DNA of 64,000 bases from Neobacillus dielmonensis (GTDB lineage Bacteria; Bacillota; Bacilli; Bacillales; Cytobacillaceae): NCBI RefSeq assembly GCF_000612665.1, contig NZ_HG942029.1, positions 1 to 64,000 of the forward strand, written 5' to 3'. The notes under the pieces are model-generated. The model was not told where the DNA came from. It did not search any database and saw only the letters and a program-made list of their open reading frames with translations. The translations under genes were made by a program, and so were the position numbers. Of the stretch, positions 46,886 through 57,554 are shown piece by piece (position 1 is the stretch's first letter; each line of letters opens with the position of its first letter).

Positions 46886-47755
46886 TCAACTCATTATGCC
46901 TTTTAACCGTCTATTTTGCCTGTTCAAGAAGAACCATATTAAGCCTAAAACAATAAACAAGGCAAAGAATAAAATCGGCAACTGGTAAACGCTCCAAACG
47001 CTCGGTCCATAATATTTTAATTGATGGTACTTTTCAACGGTCTTTTCGTAAGAGGATTTATATTCATACTGAACAATCCAGTGTTCATTTGCTTTTATAA
47101 CTGTTCCTAAGTCATAGTCGCTCGGCACAATTTGTTCCTTGTTATTAACAACACCTTCATCACCAATTACGATGGCTGCCTTGTTATATGCTATCGGATA
47201 AACATTTGTGGGTTTGTCTCTAACAACTGCATTTTCTTTTAACCAATCTTCTGAGCCAGACACTGGAAATACTGCTAATAAATTAAGTTGTTTATTGTAC
47301 TTTTTAAATATATCTTGTAATTGACTTTTTTCGTTTTCAGTAACTTTTTCTGAAGCATTGAGCACATCAAATGCTTCATTCATTATATCTCCTTTATCCT
47401 GTTCAACGGCTTCCAGGTGTTTGAATTCTTTATTGAATTCCTTTCCATCCGAAAATGAATTGATAAGAAAGAAAATGCCAAATACCAAAAAGATAAGTGC
47501 GAATGATAATACATAATTACTAAATCTTTTCTGGACTTTGAAGAATTCAGATAACCCTTGTATTATTTGATTTTTACCTCCAAAATTCTCGATTGCTATA
47601 CGGATAGCTTCTTCTTCTGTTTTTCCCTTTGATTTTAACTCTTCAACGGCTTCAACTAAATGTGACCGCATTTCTTGCCTTAAATCCTCAATTTCTTGTT
47701 TATCCCCTGCAACATTTTTATAAATTGAATTTACATATTTATCAATTTGTTTCAA
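46886..47755 (-). CDS. HAAS (permease prefix) domain membrane protein
   Basis: 289 aa. N-terminal HAAS-like domain (residues 1-70: IDKYVNSIYKNVAGDKQEIEDL, then KGKTEEEAIRIAIENFGG) of the type that accompanies PadR regulators, one helix at 80-98, an extracytoplasmic part, and a C-terminal helix (255-277) followed by a basic tail. It overlaps the padR gene by 14 nt. Such pairs usually act in envelope stress or sporulation-linked regulation; function here unknown. Confidence 0.75.
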   Translation of the reverse strand: MKQIDKYVNSIYKNVAGDKQEIEDLRQEMRSHLVEAVEELKSKGKTEEEAIRIAIENFGGKNQIIQGLSEFFKVQKRFSNYVLSFALIFLVFGIFFLINSFSDGKEFNKEFKHLEAVEQDKGDIMNEAFDVLNASEKVTENEKSQLQDIFKKYNKQLNLLAVFPVSGSEDWLKENAVVRDKPTNVYPIAYNKAAIVIGDEGVVNNKEQIVPSDYDLGTVIKANEHWIVQYEYKSSYEKTVEKYHQLKYYGPSVWSVYQLPILFFALFIVLGLIWFFLNRQNRRLKGIMS

Positions 47756-48092
47756 AGTTATCTCCCCCTTCTAAAAACGTATCAATAATTTTTTTGACAA
47801 ATTCCCATTCTTTCCGTTTCTCTTCAAAACCCTCTTTGCCTAACAGCGTTAGTTTATAATATTTCCTTCTCCCGCCTGGTCCTTGTTCATCGCCCCAGTA
47901 AGAAGAAATCCATTTGTTGTTTTCCAATCTCTTTAATGACAGATAAAGCGTGCCTTCTTTTAATTCGAATTGTTCTTCGCTCTTTTCTCGTACTAACTTG
48001 GCTAATTCATATCCATACATATCCCTGTTATGTAGTAACGATAGAATTAATGTATCAATATGTCCTTTTAAAACCTCTTTATTAATTTCCAT
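47742..48092 (-). CDS. PadR family transcriptional regulator
   Basis: 116 aa. Winged helix LKGHIDTLILSLLHNRDMYGYELAKLV then EGTLYLSLKRLENNKWISSYWG and GPGGRRKYYKLTLLGKEG, classic PadR-s1 pattern. The ATG at 48092 has AGGAGGTG 7 nt upstream. It co-regulates with the downstream HAAS protein gene (overlap). Autorepression is usual in the family; no operator was identified with confidence. Confidence 0.9.
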   Translation of the reverse strand: MEINKEVLKGHIDTLILSLLHNRDMYGYELAKLVREKSEEQFELKEGTLYLSLKRLENNKWISSYWGDEQGPGGRRKYYKLTLLGKEGFEEKRKEWEFVKKIIDTFLEGGDNFETN

Positions 48093-48150
48093 TTTTTCCA
48101 CCTCCTATTTCACTTTAAATTATATTACTTAATAATGCAAGGTATTCCTT

Positions 48151-48190
48151 CAAAAAAATATCCCATCTATCACAAAATGTAAATGGGATA
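48151..48190 (-). terminator. terminator of the transposase-like gene
   Basis: Stem TATCCCAT / ATGGGATA followed by seven T residues on the minus strand, just beyond the stop at 48199. Confidence 0.8.
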
Positions 48191-48198
48191 CTTTTCAG

Positions 48199-50151
48199 TT
48201 ACCTTAAATACAATATATCCTCTATTTTGAACTTCTTATCTGTAATACCTAAACGCTGTGCTGGGGTCAATTTTTGTTTATCATAAGACTTATATGGCAA
48301 ACAGAAGTTGTAATAGGTTCTCAGAATGGTGGTAGCCATTTGTGCGTATTTGGGATTGAAATTGGAATAGATGTAGCTTTTTCCATCGCCTCTCGCGGTA
48401 GTAAGCGGACGTTCCAGAACCGACAATTTTCTCCGAATATGTTGGATAAAGAAGTTGGTGGCGTGGTCATTTACATTCAAAATTAATCTTGCCACTTCTT
48501 CGGGTTCTAACGAAGATAAGTCGGTTTCACAATCCACTTTCGTATATCCTCGGTCAATCGAAGCAAGAGGGTGAACAATTGGATTTTTATCTTTGACCGT
48601 GAAGCTGTGTGTCGGCAATATTATCTCCTTATGAAATTGATGACCACGATTTTTAAACAAATCAACCAAATAATGATAGGCAATCGTATAAGGATTACGG
48701 CTGTCAATCCCCATTGCTATTCCCCAATTATACAAATCGGTACTTGCCTCTCTATACTCCTGATACGCTTGTTTCCGTGATTTCTCACGGTTAGTAAGGC
48801 AAAGGAAGTGGTGAGCCGAAAATGACCTAAAATCCTCTGAAAACACCCGATAAATTGCTGAATGCAGGGAACTTTCGTTGTCAGTCACAAATCGCCAATT
48901 TTGAGCCTTTAACAGGTCTTTGATAAGCCAATAATGAGCCATCGTGGTGTAAGTGCTGTTTGTATGCAATCCTTCAATATAGTGGCTTCTGGTATCAAAT
49001 TCATCGAGTTTTTTCTTGTATTCAGCCAGCGTTTGATTGTCATTTTCCGTTGGCTCCTGCGGGTAGGCACTTACCCGCAATCTTGCGTGTTTCCGAGCGA
49101 ACAAATGAAGATGGTCTTCTTTATATAAAATAGTGTCCAGCATTATGTCCTCTAGTCGAACATCCCAATCGTAAGCAACATCCGCCCGAAATACATAGCG
49201 GGAAAACACATCGGCAGAAATGATGATATGAGTCGGAAATTGACTATCTTCCACATCATCATATCTTGCTCCGCCCATTCCTTTTTTTCGAACATTATTC
49301 AAATAATAAATCATTTTGTCGGTATTAATCCAAACCGTTCCGAACGATTTATTTTGAAGTGGCTTTTGTTCGTGCCGCTCTAAAAATTCCAAGCAACGGC
49401 GATAGACCCATTCCAGTTTGCTGTAATAGGTTTTGACCCCAATCTCCAATACATCAATGGCTCTTGATACAGCCATTTTATTGACAAGCAGCTTCGTGAA
49501 CAATGGAAGGATGTCGTTTCGTTTTTGATTATATGTGGATGTTTGCCTCCTTGTCGGCATCATATCCGTTCTTTTCCCGCACTTTTTACACTGCCACCGT
49601 TGCGTTCCAGTTTTACTTTTTCCCCTTTTATAGAAGAGGGAGGGGTGTTCGAAAGGAGTTTCATCTGTATATTCACAGGACTCTTTATGAAATTCGTATA
49701 CAGGTTCAATATCCCTAACGGAATTGATACGAACTAATCGTTCAATTTCCTGTGCCGCACTCCAATTTGAATAAGTTTTAGAAGTGCAACCGAAAGTCAT
49801 ACCCCTATTTGGATATATAGGGTCAGGATTGCACTGGATTGATTTCTTTTCAGATTGTCCTACGAGCTTGTACCGATATGGTTTATTTTTGACAGTGGTA
49901 AATCGGACTTGTGGCTGACCGAACCACTTACAAAAAGGGTCATCACAAAAGTTATATTGGATACTGTGCTCTTTTTCGTTTAAACGAAATGTAGCTGGAA
50001 GAAACAATGACTTGCTGTACTTTGTCGCAAATTTTTTATCCGATAAAACGGGATAATCTTTATTTCTCTGATTGATTTCATTCAATGAAAACGGACTATC
50101 AATTTCAACAATCGTATCCGAAATTGTAGCGAGTCGTTTTAATTTACTCAA
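48199..50151 (-). CDS. zinc-ribbon transposase-like protein with DDE-type core
   Basis: 650 aa. Several Cys pairs: CDDPFC (about residue 69), CNPDPIY...FGC (107-122) and the ribbon WQCKKCGKRTDMMPTRR (about 187-203), preceded by YKRGKSKTGTQ as in IS1/IS1595 N-terminal domains. HTH-like ILPLFTKLLVNKMAVSRAIDVL follows. A possible RNase H core has VWINTDKMIYY and IIISADVFSRYVFRADV (Asp), then WRFVTDNESSLHSAIYRVF (Asp), and later Glu residues. It ends KLTPAQRLGITDKKF, like many transposases. Family not identified. TTG start with CGGAGG upstream, overlapping the preceding small gene (TTGA). No clear terminal inverted repeats. Confidence 0.55.
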   Translation of the reverse strand: MSKLKRLATISDTIVEIDSPFSLNEINQRNKDYPVLSDKKFATKYSKSLFLPATFRLNEKEHSIQYNFCDDPFCKWFGQPQVRFTTVKNKPYRYKLVGQSEKKSIQCNPDPIYPNRGMTFGCTSKTYSNWSAAQEIERLVRINSVRDIEPVYEFHKESCEYTDETPFEHPSLFYKRGKSKTGTQRWQCKKCGKRTDMMPTRRQTSTYNQKRNDILPLFTKLLVNKMAVSRAIDVLEIGVKTYYSKLEWVYRRCLEFLERHEQKPLQNKSFGTVWINTDKMIYYLNNVRKKGMGGARYDDVEDSQFPTHIIISADVFSRYVFRADVAYDWDVRLEDIMLDTILYKEDHLHLFARKHARLRVSAYPQEPTENDNQTLAEYKKKLDEFDTRSHYIEGLHTNSTYTTMAHYWLIKDLLKAQNWRFVTDNESSLHSAIYRVFSEDFRSFSAHHFLCLTNREKSRKQAYQEYREASTDLYNWGIAMGIDSRNPYTIAYHYLVDLFKNRGHQFHKEIILPTHSFTVKDKNPIVHPLASIDRGYTKVDCETDLSSLEPEEVARLILNVNDHATNFFIQHIRRKLSVLERPLTTARGDGKSYIYSNFNPKYAQMATTILRTYYNFCLPYKSYDKQKLTPAQRLGITDKKFKIEDILYLR

Positions 50152-50399
50152 CTGGCTGTTCCTCCGTTCTGAGGTTCTTCCATCTCCAACAATTTCAACA
50201 GTTTCTTGTTATTCCGCTTCTTAATAGCCCAATCTCGGAACCGTTCATCTTCTTGAATTTGGTTTAAATAATACTCGACAACCTCATTTTCGGTGTAATC
50301 CGTGTATTCAGAATATGCCTTGACCAAATCTATTATCTTTTGCGGAACTTCCCAATCCGTCCTTTTTAAATTCTTTTCCTTTGGCACCATAAATCGCAT
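50148..50399 (-). CDS. small partner of the transposase-like protein
   Basis: 83 aa: MRFMVPKEKNLKRTDWEVPQ, then KIIDLVKAYSEYTDYTENEVVEYYL and a charged tail. The helix pattern would suit a ribbon-helix-helix or small DNA-binding protein (weak). ATG at 50399 has AAGGAGG 8 nt upstream. It overlaps the downstream gene by 4 nt. The promoter region has a duplicated palindrome that it could bind. Confidence 0.55.
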   Translation of the reverse strand: MRFMVPKEKNLKRTDWEVPQKIIDLVKAYSEYTDYTENEVVEYYLNQIQEDERFRDWAIKKRNNKKLLKLLEMEEPQNGGTAS

Positions 50400-50477
50400 A
50401 ATAAAGCCTCCTTTACTTAGGAAAAATAGCACACTTTTTAGTATATATTTTAGCCAATAAAATCGCAGTTCATACCT

Positions 50478-50502
50478 ATTGTACAATGGCTATTGTACAA
50501 TG
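50478..50502. promoter_or_regulatory. duplicated 12-bp palindrome before the transposase operon
   Basis: TATTGTACAATG occurs at 50478-50489 and again at 50491-50502; each holds the palindrome ATTGTACAAT. Likely operator for the two-gene unit. Confidence 0.65.
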
Positions 50503-50575
50503 TCATTTGAATGCCATTTCCAGTACCATTTTTACTGATTTTTGTAATCCAATGGCTTTATATCAATAAAAAATG

Positions 50576-50601
50576 ACCTATCAGATAATACTGATAGGTC
50601 A
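50576..50601. terminator. hairpin GACCTATCAG / CTGATAGGTC
   Basis: Ten-pair stem with a 6-nt loop in the gap between the transposase unit and a MarR relic. Preceded by A5 and followed by a weak T stretch; may terminate the minus-strand MarR relic's lost neighbour or be bidirectional. Confidence 0.5.
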
Positions 50602-50682
50602 GCTATTTTATATACTATTAGGTTATTTTGTCCCCATCAAGAGAACCCGTTAAGCTATTAGAGTGGATTTTTTCTATTGCCT

Positions 50683-51066
50683 CTATTTTTCCGAGGTTTT
50701 ATTCAGCTGATGTAAGAGGAAAGTGATTGTTTCGTTTATTTCATCCAATTCCTTTTTATTCATGCCAGTAGCATCGAATAAGGATTGTGGAACACACGAT
50801 GCCTTTTCCTGTAGGGCTTTACCAGCTTGCGTTATAAAAAAGTTTACGACGCGTTCGTCCACTGTGTCACGGCGACGCTCGATGAGCCCGGCAGCTTCCA
50901 TACGTTTGAGTAGGGGCGTCAGAGTACCTGTATCAAGATTAAGCACTTCACCCAGCTCTTTAATGGTTCTTTGTGGCTTCTCCCACAAGGTAACTAAGAC
51001 TAGATACTGAGGATAAGTGAGCTGAAGTTCGTCTAGGTAAGGGCGATAAAGTCGTAAGATGGCCCT
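50683..51066 (-). pseudogene. MarR/OhrR-type regulator, 5'-truncated
   Basis: Reading from 51063: AILRLYRPYLDELQLTYPQY, then VLVTLWEKPQRTIKELGEVL, LDTGTLTPLLKRMEAAGLIERRR and VNFFITQAGKALQEKASCVP. This is the OhrR type, but the N-terminal 25-30 residues, including the reactive Cys, are missing; an in-frame stop (51067-51069) lies directly upstream. The only starts are internal (TTG at 50988), with no ribosome site. Not functional as a sensor. Confidence 0.8.
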
Positions 51067-51310
51067 CTAATTGACCGCCTGCTTTTTTTGTATCACTTCA
51101 AATCAGATTATTATGGCAATTGATGAGATGGTATAAGATGATTTTGACTTTTAATAAAGGCTAGGAAAAGGAATGCCTAAATTGAAGTCTTTGATAAGCT
51201 GGAAACAGCCTATTTTAAAGAAATTCATACTGGAAAAATTACAGTAAAATTAAAAATTATATAATTGAAATTTTATATTTCTATTCATTTAATTGAATTT
51301 GACCAATGGT

Positions 51311-51358
51311 AAAGCCCCAAAATACATAGATGTATTCATCTTTGTATTTTGGGGCTTT
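51311..51358. terminator. strong bidirectional hairpin terminator
   Basis: AAAGCCCCAAAATACA pairs with TGTATTTTGGGGCTTT over about 20 pairs, with T tract. It isolates the ArsR operon. The stretches 51070-51310 and 51360-51550 hold no recognisable gene. Confidence 0.85.
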
Positions 51359-51551
51359 TTGCATTTTTATGTGTATTAAGTTATCTGTTACATACTTATT
51401 TTAAAACATAGGCTCTTTTTTAATGCTACTTGAAGATTAGTTCAGTAATTTTCCCCTTAACAATTTCAGTTCCAATTATTAAAATGCAGAACTTATCCCA
51501 CTTTTTATAATATTTCATTTCATTTATCCGTAGTTCAGTAGATTCTTGTGT

Positions 51552-51575
51552 TTTGTTCGAATATAATAGAACAAA
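51552..51575. promoter_or_regulatory. promoter -10 inside an inverted repeat, ArsR-type operon
   Basis: TTTGTTC (51552-51558) and GAACAAA (51569-51575) flank TATAAT (51562-51567). The repeat brackets the -10 27 nt before the regulator gene, so it is a likely autoregulatory operator. Confidence 0.6.
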
Positions 51576-51602
51576 GTAACGGTTCGATAGGAGACGAACA
51601 AT

Positions 51603-52535
51603 ATGAATGATATTAAGTTGGAAATTGAATTTTCTGAAAGCAACGAGTTAATTACTAGCTTATTAGCCTTTAAAACGAAGTCACTACATAAAGGTATTCA
51701 ATTAGGAAATAGCTGGGTGAGAAATGTAAAAGGTAAACTGAGTGAAACCACATTGGAACTTATAGCAAATACAGAATTAAAGGAGAGCATTCTTAACTTG
51801 CTTTTATTAGCATGTCCTAAAAAAGATAGTGTGCATGATTTTTTAGAGTGGATTGGGGATGTATCAGTTGGGGAGATATTTGAGCAAGTATCTACTTGGA
51901 TTCCTGAAGAGATAAATGATTTGCGTAATATTAATGAATGGCGTTCAAATATGGTTCAGTTATTATCTTTATGGTATGAAGAATACTATCAACACTTAGA
52001 TCCATCCATCATTAATACTCTTACTAAAAATGCTCAGAAAAATAAAGAGTTGTTGAAGGATTACAAGCCTGTTGATCTCATTGAAGAAATAACAAATGGT
52101 TTAAGATTAGAATTTATAAATAAGGTTAAACGGATTATTTTGATCCCACAATATCATATTAGTCCATACAATCTGACTAATGACTTTAATGGTCTGATCA
52201 TTATTTATTATTCAACACAGATTGAACAAATGAACCCAGACTTTCCTTCATTATCGATTTTAAATATCGCAAGAGCTCTTATGGATGAAAATCGCTTAAG
52301 AATTCTACGATATTTAACTAATGGAGAAAAAAGTTTTACAGAAGTTGTTCAATTTATAGGGTTAGCCAAAAGTACAGTTCATTATCATATTGTTACTCTT
52401 CGATCAGCAGGATTAGTCCGTGTACACGTCTATTCCCAAGGCAGAGAAAGGTACAGTTTGAGAAATGGAGCACTAAACAAATTTAACAGTGATTTAACCA
52501 GCTTCTTAGGTTTAGAAAAATTAAAGTTGGATTGA
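51603..52535 (+). CDS. ArsR-like winged-helix regulator with DUF5937-type N-terminus
   Basis: 310 aa. The long N-terminus (1-210) is of the DUF5937 kind seen in ArsR-family proteins next to MFS genes. The C-terminal winged helix runs about 222-290: ALMDENRLRILRYLTNGEKS, FTEVVQFIGLAKSTVHYHIVTLRSAGLVRV, then YSQGRERYSLR. GGAGACG precedes the ATG. Followed 25 nt later by a broken MFS transporter gene that it probably controlled. Confidence 0.75.
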   Translation: MNDIKLEIEFSESNELITSLLAFKTKSLHKGIQLGNSWVRNVKGKLSETTLELIANTELKESILNLLLLACPKKDSVHDFLEWIGDVSVGEIFEQVSTWIPEEINDLRNINEWRSNMVQLLSLWYEEYYQHLDPSIINTLTKNAQKNKELLKDYKPVDLIEEITNGLRLEFINKVKRIILIPQYHISPYNLTNDFNGLIIIYYSTQIEQMNPDFPSLSILNIARALMDENRLRILRYLTNGEKSFTEVVQFIGLAKSTVHYHIVTLRSAGLVRVHVYSQGRERYSLRNGALNKFNSDLTSFLGLEKLKLD

Positions 52536-52560
52536 TAATGATGGATGGGGGATAAAAAAT

Positions 52561-53779
52561 ATGGCAGATTTATTTAGAAATCGTTCATTTGTCTTTATAT
52601 GGCTGGGGCAAGCAGCTTCTGGTTTGGGCGGTCAATTTGCTACGTTTATCATGAGTTGGATGGCTTACGAAATAACAGAATCATTAGCTGTGTTAGGCAG
52701 TATTGTAGCCGTTGAGCTGTTTACCAGCATATTCATTCAATTAATTGCAGCTCCCTATTTAGATAGATGGGACCGGAAGAAAGTAATGGTATTGTCAGAA
52801 TGGTTACGGGCATTTGCATTTCTTATTCCAACAGTGTTGTTTGCATTTGAAACACTACATATATGGCATTTATATATTACAGCGATTCTTATTGGAGTAG
52901 CTGAACCATTATATAGACCATCAAGTATGATTTATATAGCTGGAATTTTGCCAAAAAACCGTTTGAATAGTGGAAATGCAATACTAGAGGGAACTATGCA
53001 AACCATGATTTTGGTGGGACCTCCACTTGCTGGAGTGATATTGCAATTTTTGGGTGCGCAGGTAGTTTTGTATGTATTAGTTGGAATAATGGGTATAACC
53101 GGTTTATTACTATTACAGTTAACAAGTTTGAAAGCAGAAGCTATGCCAGTTAAAGTAAATTGGTACAAACAATTTGCAGAGGGTATACATTTCTATAGAA
53201 TGAACAAAGTGTTTTTAGGATTAGGATTGTTAATCATGATATTCAATATGGGCTTTGCAGCTCTAAGTTCAATGTTTTTGCCATTTATCACAAAAGATAT
53301 TGGGGGTACCTCTTTTCAGTATGGTTTATTTACTTTATTCTTTTCTTATTACAGGATTAAAGAAGGAATCGGACAACCGCCGTATAATCATGCTTAGTTC
53401 GTATATGATTGCAGGAGTCTTTATTGGTTTGTTAGGAATATTCCAGTCCTTTTCTATTCTATCGATTTGTATCTTCTGTGTAGGTTTTTGTTCTATTGTT
53501 TTTTCAATTAATAATACAACGTTGTACCAAAAATATGTTCCAAGCCATTTACGTGGTAGAGTTTTTGCTGTTCGAATATTACTTTCACAAATCGGCATCC
53601 CAATAGGTGCTTTATTTGGTGGGCATTTTGCAGATTATTTCGGAATAGCGTTCTTATTTAGTGTCATGGGAGTAGTGATTATTCTTGTTGCAATCATCGC
53701 TTTTTTCTTACCTGTTTTTCACCAACTTGATAAAAATACATTATCTTCCATCCCGCAAAAACAAACTTTTACACAATAG
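52561..53779 (+). pseudogene. MFS transporter, frameshifted
   Basis: N-terminal two thirds in one frame (MADLFRNRSFVFIWLGQAAS, then WMAYEITESLAVLGSIVAVE, ending GGTSFQYGLFTLFFS near 53345) and the last third in another (LKKESDNRRIIMLSSYMIAG onward to 53779). Together they form a 12-helix transporter of the DHA3 type. The junction near 53340-53355 lacks about 10-15 residues of helix 8, consistent with a small deletion. In this state no full transporter can be made. Confidence 0.85.
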
Positions 53780-53840
53780 GGACGAGATAATTAAGAGCTA
53801 TATTTTATAAAACTATGGCGGCTAACTAAAAGGTGCTTTG

Positions 53841-53995
53841 GTTCTTCAAACAAACCCAAACCATGAAAACCGCCCCTTAATAGTAGGAATTACGTTAAGT
53901 GGACTTGCTTCAGCCGTTGCTAATGCTGGGGAAGTTGGGAGCATGTCAGGAACTGGGTTTAACGTCGACAAGAAAGATTATAAAAGGAAAGTATA
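53841..53995 (+). pseudogene. nitronate monooxygenase N-terminal fragment
   Basis: NRPLIVGITLSGLASAVANA then GEVGSMSGTGFNVDKKDY matches the start of NMO/2-nitropropane dioxygenase-type flavoproteins (PLIxGGMGxxxSLSGLASAVANAGGxG). Only about 40 residues remain, and no start codon lies in a fitting position. Confidence 0.65.
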
Positions 53996-54118
53996 AAGGA
54001 ATCAGACTATTCATAAGGAATTACCACTAAAAGATTAGTCCCGCTTTTTCGAGATATCAAATGCCCACGTAATACATTTGTGTTACCTTGTTGTTCCGTA
54101 TAACCATTCAGTTTTCTC

Positions 54119-54478
54119 TCACTCAGCATTGCGGTTCTTAATTTTACTTTCAACAAGATTTTGGATGAAGTCTTTATCGTTCACAAAAACATATCGGCCA
54201 ACTAAGGAACGTCTAACATGCAAACAGTCGCTAATGCCTTGTTTACATATTATTAACTCTCTCGCACATCCTGCCCACCAGTGTATTGACCAATATGGTA
54301 CTCCCGTATGAAAATCATATACGTGAAAATTTACACGTTTTCGATAAGCGTTCATTCTTGCTTCTTCAATTAACTTTTCCACCACTTTATCTGTACATTC
54401 ATCAACATTCACAAAAATATAATCTTTATGATACGAGATTTTTCCTGTTGTACAAAGACTTATACATTTAAAAATCAA
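54119..54478 (-). CDS. hypothetical protein, possibly truncated
   Basis: 119 aa, not recognised. YHKDYIFVNVDECTDKVVEK and VNFHVYDFHTGVPYWSIHWW are the most ordered parts. The only start is a TTG without ribosome site at 54478, so the 5' end may be lost. It lies within a run of decaying genes. No membrane segment. Confidence 0.45.
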   Translation of the reverse strand: MIFKCISLCTTGKISYHKDYIFVNVDECTDKVVEKLIEEARMNAYRKRVNFHVYDFHTGVPYWSIHWWAGCARELIICKQGISDCLHVRRSLVGRYVFVNDKDFIQNLVESKIKNRNAE

Positions 54479-54623
54479 CTAGCTACAGATAGGTATATTT
54501 CCTTGTTTGATAGTGTGTTTTTATAGGCCGTTTTTAAAAGGACATTGAGGTGAGTTCAATGCGAAAATCAGGTATGTATGGTATATATAAGGGGAGAGAG
54601 AAACATCGATAAATCTCTATTAG

Positions 54624-56075
<1,452 letters not shown>

Positions 56076-56190
56076 AAAGAGGCGGGTATTCCTAACGGGT
56101 TCCGTTGCCTAACGCAAAACCCGACAATTTTATCGAAAATGTAGCCCAATTTGTACTGCCATTTGTCTCTGTTTTTGTAAATAAAAAATA

Positions 56191-56226
56191 AACCGGCTCG
56201 GTTCACTTACTGAGCCGGTTTTTAAA
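56191..56226 (+). terminator. terminator of the GH1 gene
   Basis: Stem AACCGGCTC / GAGCCGGTT with T-rich tail. Confidence 0.85.
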
Positions 56227-56395
56227 ATCCATATTTGGTAGCTTGTTGAAATAACGCCCCCGTTTGTTTTAGTGTAATTCTTCACAAACTAGCGCTCGCC
56301 TTCTTTAAAAATGAATGAGATGTGTCTAACTTTAGTATTGCCTTTTTTTGTGTTACAGAACTTTATTTTCATGGTAGCACAATAAAAAACTTTAA

Positions 56396-56430
56396 CAAAA
56401 AAGCATCAATCCTTCTAGGATCAACGCTCC
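56396..56430 (-). terminator. terminator after a minus-strand gene fragment
   Basis: On the minus strand: AGCGTTGATCC / GGATTGATGCT with six T residues, very like the hairpin at 46472-46508. Confidence 0.7.
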
Positions 56431-56622
56431 CTATTGTGGAAATTCCTTTACTATTTCTAAGACTTCTATATTGCCATCAATTAAAGTTTCTATTAATTGC
56501 TCTTTACCAAGTTTATTACGTTTATTACTCCAATAATAATCTGCATTTCTTTCATTTTCTTCAGAATTAACAGCTCCGTCAAATACATTATACGCATCAC
56601 CATCAAATACCTTTCCATACGA
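56431..56622 (-). pseudogene. C-terminal gene fragment, unknown
   Basis: 64 codons read on the minus strand: YGKVFDGDAYNVFDGAVNSE then NADYYWSNKRNKLGKEQLIE and a stop followed at once by a terminator. No start codon; a stop lies just upstream. It looks like the 3' end of a lost gene. Family not recognised. Confidence 0.45.
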
Positions 56623-56771
56623 TTATAGTTCAAAAGGTCCTTAATGGTTCATTGTCAAACTGGGAAAGACGATGTTGTCACCAGAAAAATGATATCAGCA
56701 CATTCGTCCAAAAATGGCCATATTTTTACAAATCGCTGCCACTCCCAAAATTGTGGCCTCACTCGCTTCAA

Positions 56772-57182
56772 CTATACGTCAACCCTACCGCTGAACCGTT
56801 TGATCGCTTCCTCTGTCACTGGTTCGAAGAGGTTAACGAGGTTGCCGTCGGGATCACGGAACAACATAGAACGGTTCCCCCACGGCATCGTGGTCGGTTC
56901 CTTTACCCACTCGTCAATAAACGGCTTTAAACGTTCGTATTCGGCATCGACATTGTGAACGCGGAATTCGATGATGACAGTGTGATTGCTGGCAGCTGTT
57001 GCTGAACCAGTGCCGAACATCGGCACCGTCTGCGAGTGGCCGATTGCCAGGGTGCACGATGTCAAAACGAGTTCGGCAAAGACAGGCGCTGGGCGATCCG
57101 CCGAAACACCCAAGACTTTTTCATAGAACTTGATAAGACGATCCAAGTCGTCGGTAATAATACGTACAGAAGCAAAATTCAC
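56772..57182 (-). CDS. VOC family protein (glyoxalase/bleomycin-resistance fold)
   Basis: 136 aa. ASVRIITDDLDRLIKFYEKVLGV is the first beta-alpha-beta-beta-beta module, and a second ends FRDPDGNLVNLFEPV, the usual VOC finish. Metal ligand His and Glu positions are partly conserved (IGHS near residue 53, LFEP at the end). Start GTG at 57182 with AGGAAGGATG upstream. Substrate unknown. Divergent lineage from the WYL regulator gene upstream on the same strand, 360 nt away; that gap holds only the WYL terminator region. Confidence 0.8.
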   Translation of the reverse strand: MNFASVRIITDDLDRLIKFYEKVLGVSADRPAPVFAELVLTSCTLAIGHSQTVPMFGTGSATAASNHTVIIEFRVHNVDAEYERLKPFIDEWVKEPTTMPWGNRSMLFRDPDGNLVNLFEPVTEEAIKRFSGRVDV

Positions 57183-57520
57183 TAGATATCATCCTTCCTA
57201 TAATAAATCATAAAATATCGTTTCAAATCATTTTTGAACAGAACCAGCAATACTATCGTAAATTGTAAAAGGTTACGAGGACCAATTTTTCCTATTTTAA
57301 GTAACCTAATTTGTGGGTAAACCAACGCTCGTGGGTTCTACCCATATTTAAAACTGTAAATGCTCGGTTTAATCAATAATTATTCCATTTTTGTTTTAAC
57401 GACCATCCTTCCATGCATGGCTACTGTACAATTGGTCCATAGTGATATGAATTATCCTTTGCAAGACATAATTCGCATTTATTTCCCACTCCTTTACGTT
57501 ACTTACTCCGATTATAAAAA

Positions 57521-57554
57521 AACACTACTGACAACAGTATGTCAGTAGTGTTTT
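57521..57554 (-). terminator. terminator overlapping the WYL regulator stop
   Basis: Stem AACACTACTGAC / GTCAGTAGTGTT followed by seven T residues on the minus strand. The stop codon TGA lies inside the stem. Confidence 0.85.
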
